Positions 63,676 through 64,000 of a stretch of DNA of 64,000 nucleotides are shown one piece after another; the stretch's first letter is position 1; each line of letters opens with the position of its first letter. The stretch comes from Lycocorax pyrrhopterus obiensis (taxonomy: Eukaryota > Chordata > Aves > Passeriformes > Paradisaeidae). The notes beneath the pieces are model-generated. The model saw nothing but the letters and a program-made list of their open reading frames with translations. It was not told where the DNA came from and searched no databases. The stretch spans positions 54,908,660 through 54,972,659 of the forward strand of contig JACSVZ010000002.1 in NCBI GenBank assembly GCA_014706295.1, read 5' to 3'. A program made the translations under genes and the position numbers.

Positions 63676-64000
63676 TGTAGTGGGTTGATGCCAGCTTGAT
63701 GCCAGGTACCCACAAAAGCCACTCTCTCACTCTCCTCTGTGTTGTATAATGTATTTAAACCCTGTTGGTATGCACTAGCCAAACTCTCACTCAAGACCAG
63801 GATCCACACACCAGGATCCAGTTAGACCAGGATCTACACACCAGGATCCAATTATTGGCTCATTAACCTCCTACAAACAGCTGTGGCTGCAGGGCGGGCA
63901 TTAGCCCTATAAATCAAGCCCTGGGAGGAGCCAAAGGGAGAGAGAGGTGGTTGTTCCTGGTTGCTGTGTTGTTGCTGGAGCTCTGTGATGAGAAATTATA
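63676..64000. mobile_element. LTR-like element, cut by the window edge
   Basis: It starts TGTAGTGGGTTGATGCC and continues 'aggtacccacaaaagccactctctcactctcc', which resembles the reversed 3' end of the LTR family seen at 56059-57530 (ggcacctggcat...). Further right, 'ccctataaatcaagccctgg' (63907-63926) looks like a plus-strand TATA box followed by a GC-richer leader. The two cues point in opposite directions, so orientation and family are unresolved. A 30-bp tandem repeat lies inside. Confidence 0.5.
63794..63853 (+). repeat. Two-copy 30-bp tandem repeat inside the LTR-like element
   Basis: Copies at 63794-63823 and 63824-63853 differ at only two positions. Each copy itself contains ACCAGGAT twice, so the basic unit is about half as long. 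This is the kind of duplicated motif often seen in LTR enhancers. Confidence 0.9.

Overview
This is vertebrate nuclear DNA, almost certainly from a bird. The evidence is several CR1 LINE copies (including the (ATTCTGTG)-like 3' terminus), long-terminal-repeat (LTR) families recognisable from avian genomes, no mammalian Alu, B1 or L1 elements, and a long AT-rich background with few genes. Repeat family assignments come from recalled sequence patterns, not from a database search.

One protein-coding exon can be supported. It lies on the minus strand at 17148-16977 (172 nt) and has a textbook acceptor and donor. Its 57 complete codons match the N-terminal region of POU6F2 (RPF-1), a POU-homeodomain transcription factor of retina and brain whose gene has very large introns. 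The rest of the window is therefore best read as POU6F2 intron: 1-16976 lies downstream of the exon in the sense direction, and 17149-64000 lies upstream. No other POU6F2 exon was found. A tiny first coding exon, expected from memory to encode a peptide like MSALLQ, was looked for and not found. The other open frames are short, lack splice context and look like chance or repeat-derived frames.

Layout: 1-16.6 kb is intron with simple repeats, one MEF2-site hairpin and one homeodomain/POU-motif cluster. 16.6-17.3 kb holds the exon, flanked by a long A tract, which is a U tract in the pre-mRNA, on the donor side and a (GA)(GU) compound microsatellite on the acceptor side. 17.3-55 kb is intron with an old CR1-like fragment (19.9 kb), CR1 fragments (24.6, 30.2 and 45.1 kb) and a sense-oriented solo LTR at 31.0-31.5 kb. 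55.4-57.8 kb is a nested LTR pair. 58.7-59.6 kb is another LTR. 61.6-64 kb holds two opposing CR1 copies and the beginning of a further LTR-like element cut by the window edge.

The most unusual object is inside the inner LTR at about 56059-57530. Just where transcription of that LTR should start, it carries about 350 bp that includes a recognisable start codon and 38 codons of the host kinase gene TNIK (or a close MAP4K-family relative), bounded by a GCAGTG direct repeat. This looks like a host mRNA 5' end captured between U3 and R by template switching during reverse transcription. No gag, pol or env remains are seen near any of the LTRs; all appear to be solo.
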